Below are positions 13,648 to 13,701 of a stretch of 13,701 bases of DNA, in pieces. The stretch spans positions 1 to 13,701 of the forward strand of contig CAJKQZ010000056.1 of NCBI GenBank assembly GCA_905202115.1, in the 5' to 3' direction. A model generated the notes under the pieces. It saw only the letters and a program-made list of their open reading frames with translations, was not told the origin of the DNA and searched no databases. The stretch comes from an uncultured Prevotellaceae bacterium. Lineage in GTDB: Bacteria > Bacteroidota > Bacteroidia > Bacteroidales > Bacteroidaceae. The position numbers and the translations under genes are program-made. Every line of letters starts with the position of its first letter. Position 1 is the stretch's first letter.

Positions 13648-13701
13648 TAAAAAACTTCCCGCAGCAAATTGAAAATACAAGGGAGATAATTCAAAATATG
13701 T
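13648..13701 (+). repeat. Partial copy D of the interspersed palindromic repeat (cut by the window end)
   Basis: These 54 bases align without gaps to 3905-3958 of copy B with three mismatches, covering the AACTTCCCGCAG core, AAATTGAAAATACAAGGGAG and the start of the hairpin, where the window ends at AAAATATGT. Orientation is the same as copy B and as the preceding fmt gene. Confidence 0.88.

Overview
The window looks like a stretch of a Bacteroidales chromosome (phylum Bacteroidota). The family cannot be fixed from the sequence alone. The evidence is a DUF4924 protein, which is typical of this order; the gene run LysE family, DUF4924, rfbD, prfC, YrdC family, ClC, fmt; promoter boxes of the Bacteroidota type TAnnTTTG; starts with little Shine-Dalgarno sequence; and two exported hydrolases with signal peptides. 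There is no rRNA, tRNA, CRISPR array, transposase, integrase or phage gene.

Layout, left half (1-6423). A 377-bp leader holds a partial copy of an AT-rich repeat, an orphan hairpin and a possible 57-codon ORF. It is followed by a secreted alkaline phosphatase (+, 378-1781). This gene converges on a HAD phosphatase (-, 1907-2566) across a perfect 26-bp-arm bidirectional terminator. Upstream of the HAD gene on the minus strand are a ROK-family sugar kinase (-, 2717-3706) and an exported GH20 beta-N-acetylhexosaminidase (-, 4017-5714). The HAD, ROK and GH20 genes each show a TAnnTTTG box; the GH20 one is a full TTTG-N19-TATTTTTG promoter.

Layout, right half (6424-13594). Seven plus-strand genes lie close together: LysE-type exporter, DUF4924 protein, rfbD, prfC (RF3), YrdC/YciO-type protein (threonylcarbamoyl-AMP synthase family), ClC chloride protein with two CBS domains, and fmt. 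Gaps are 9, 88, 1, -32, 2 and 71 bp. This looks like a co-transcribed housekeeping unit weighted towards translation (RF3, tRNA t6A modification, initiator tRNA formylation).

The unexplained structure is an interspersed palindromic repeat. Copy B (3892-4048, +) and copy C (5979-6135, -) have the same length, 157 bp, and about ten mismatches counted by eye. They sit as inverted repeats around the GH20 gene. Copy D (13648-13701) and fragment A (1-34) lie at the two window ends, so the window probably ends where an assembly broke at this repeat. The repeat has an A-run/T-run palindrome, a conserved core (AACTTCCCGCAG, then ACAAGGGAGATAAT), 21-bp sub-units that form a 17-bp terminator-like hairpin, and a far end that supplies the last nine codons and the stop codon of the GH20 gene. 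No mobility gene lies nearby, so if it moves it is non-autonomous.

Functional reading (inference): GH20 releases terminal GlcNAc/GalNAc in the periplasm or outside the cell, and the ROK kinase may phosphorylate the released sugar. The alkaline phosphatase and HAD enzyme would add phosphate scavenging and phosphoester housekeeping. There is no SusC/SusD pair, so this is not a classical polysaccharide utilisation locus.
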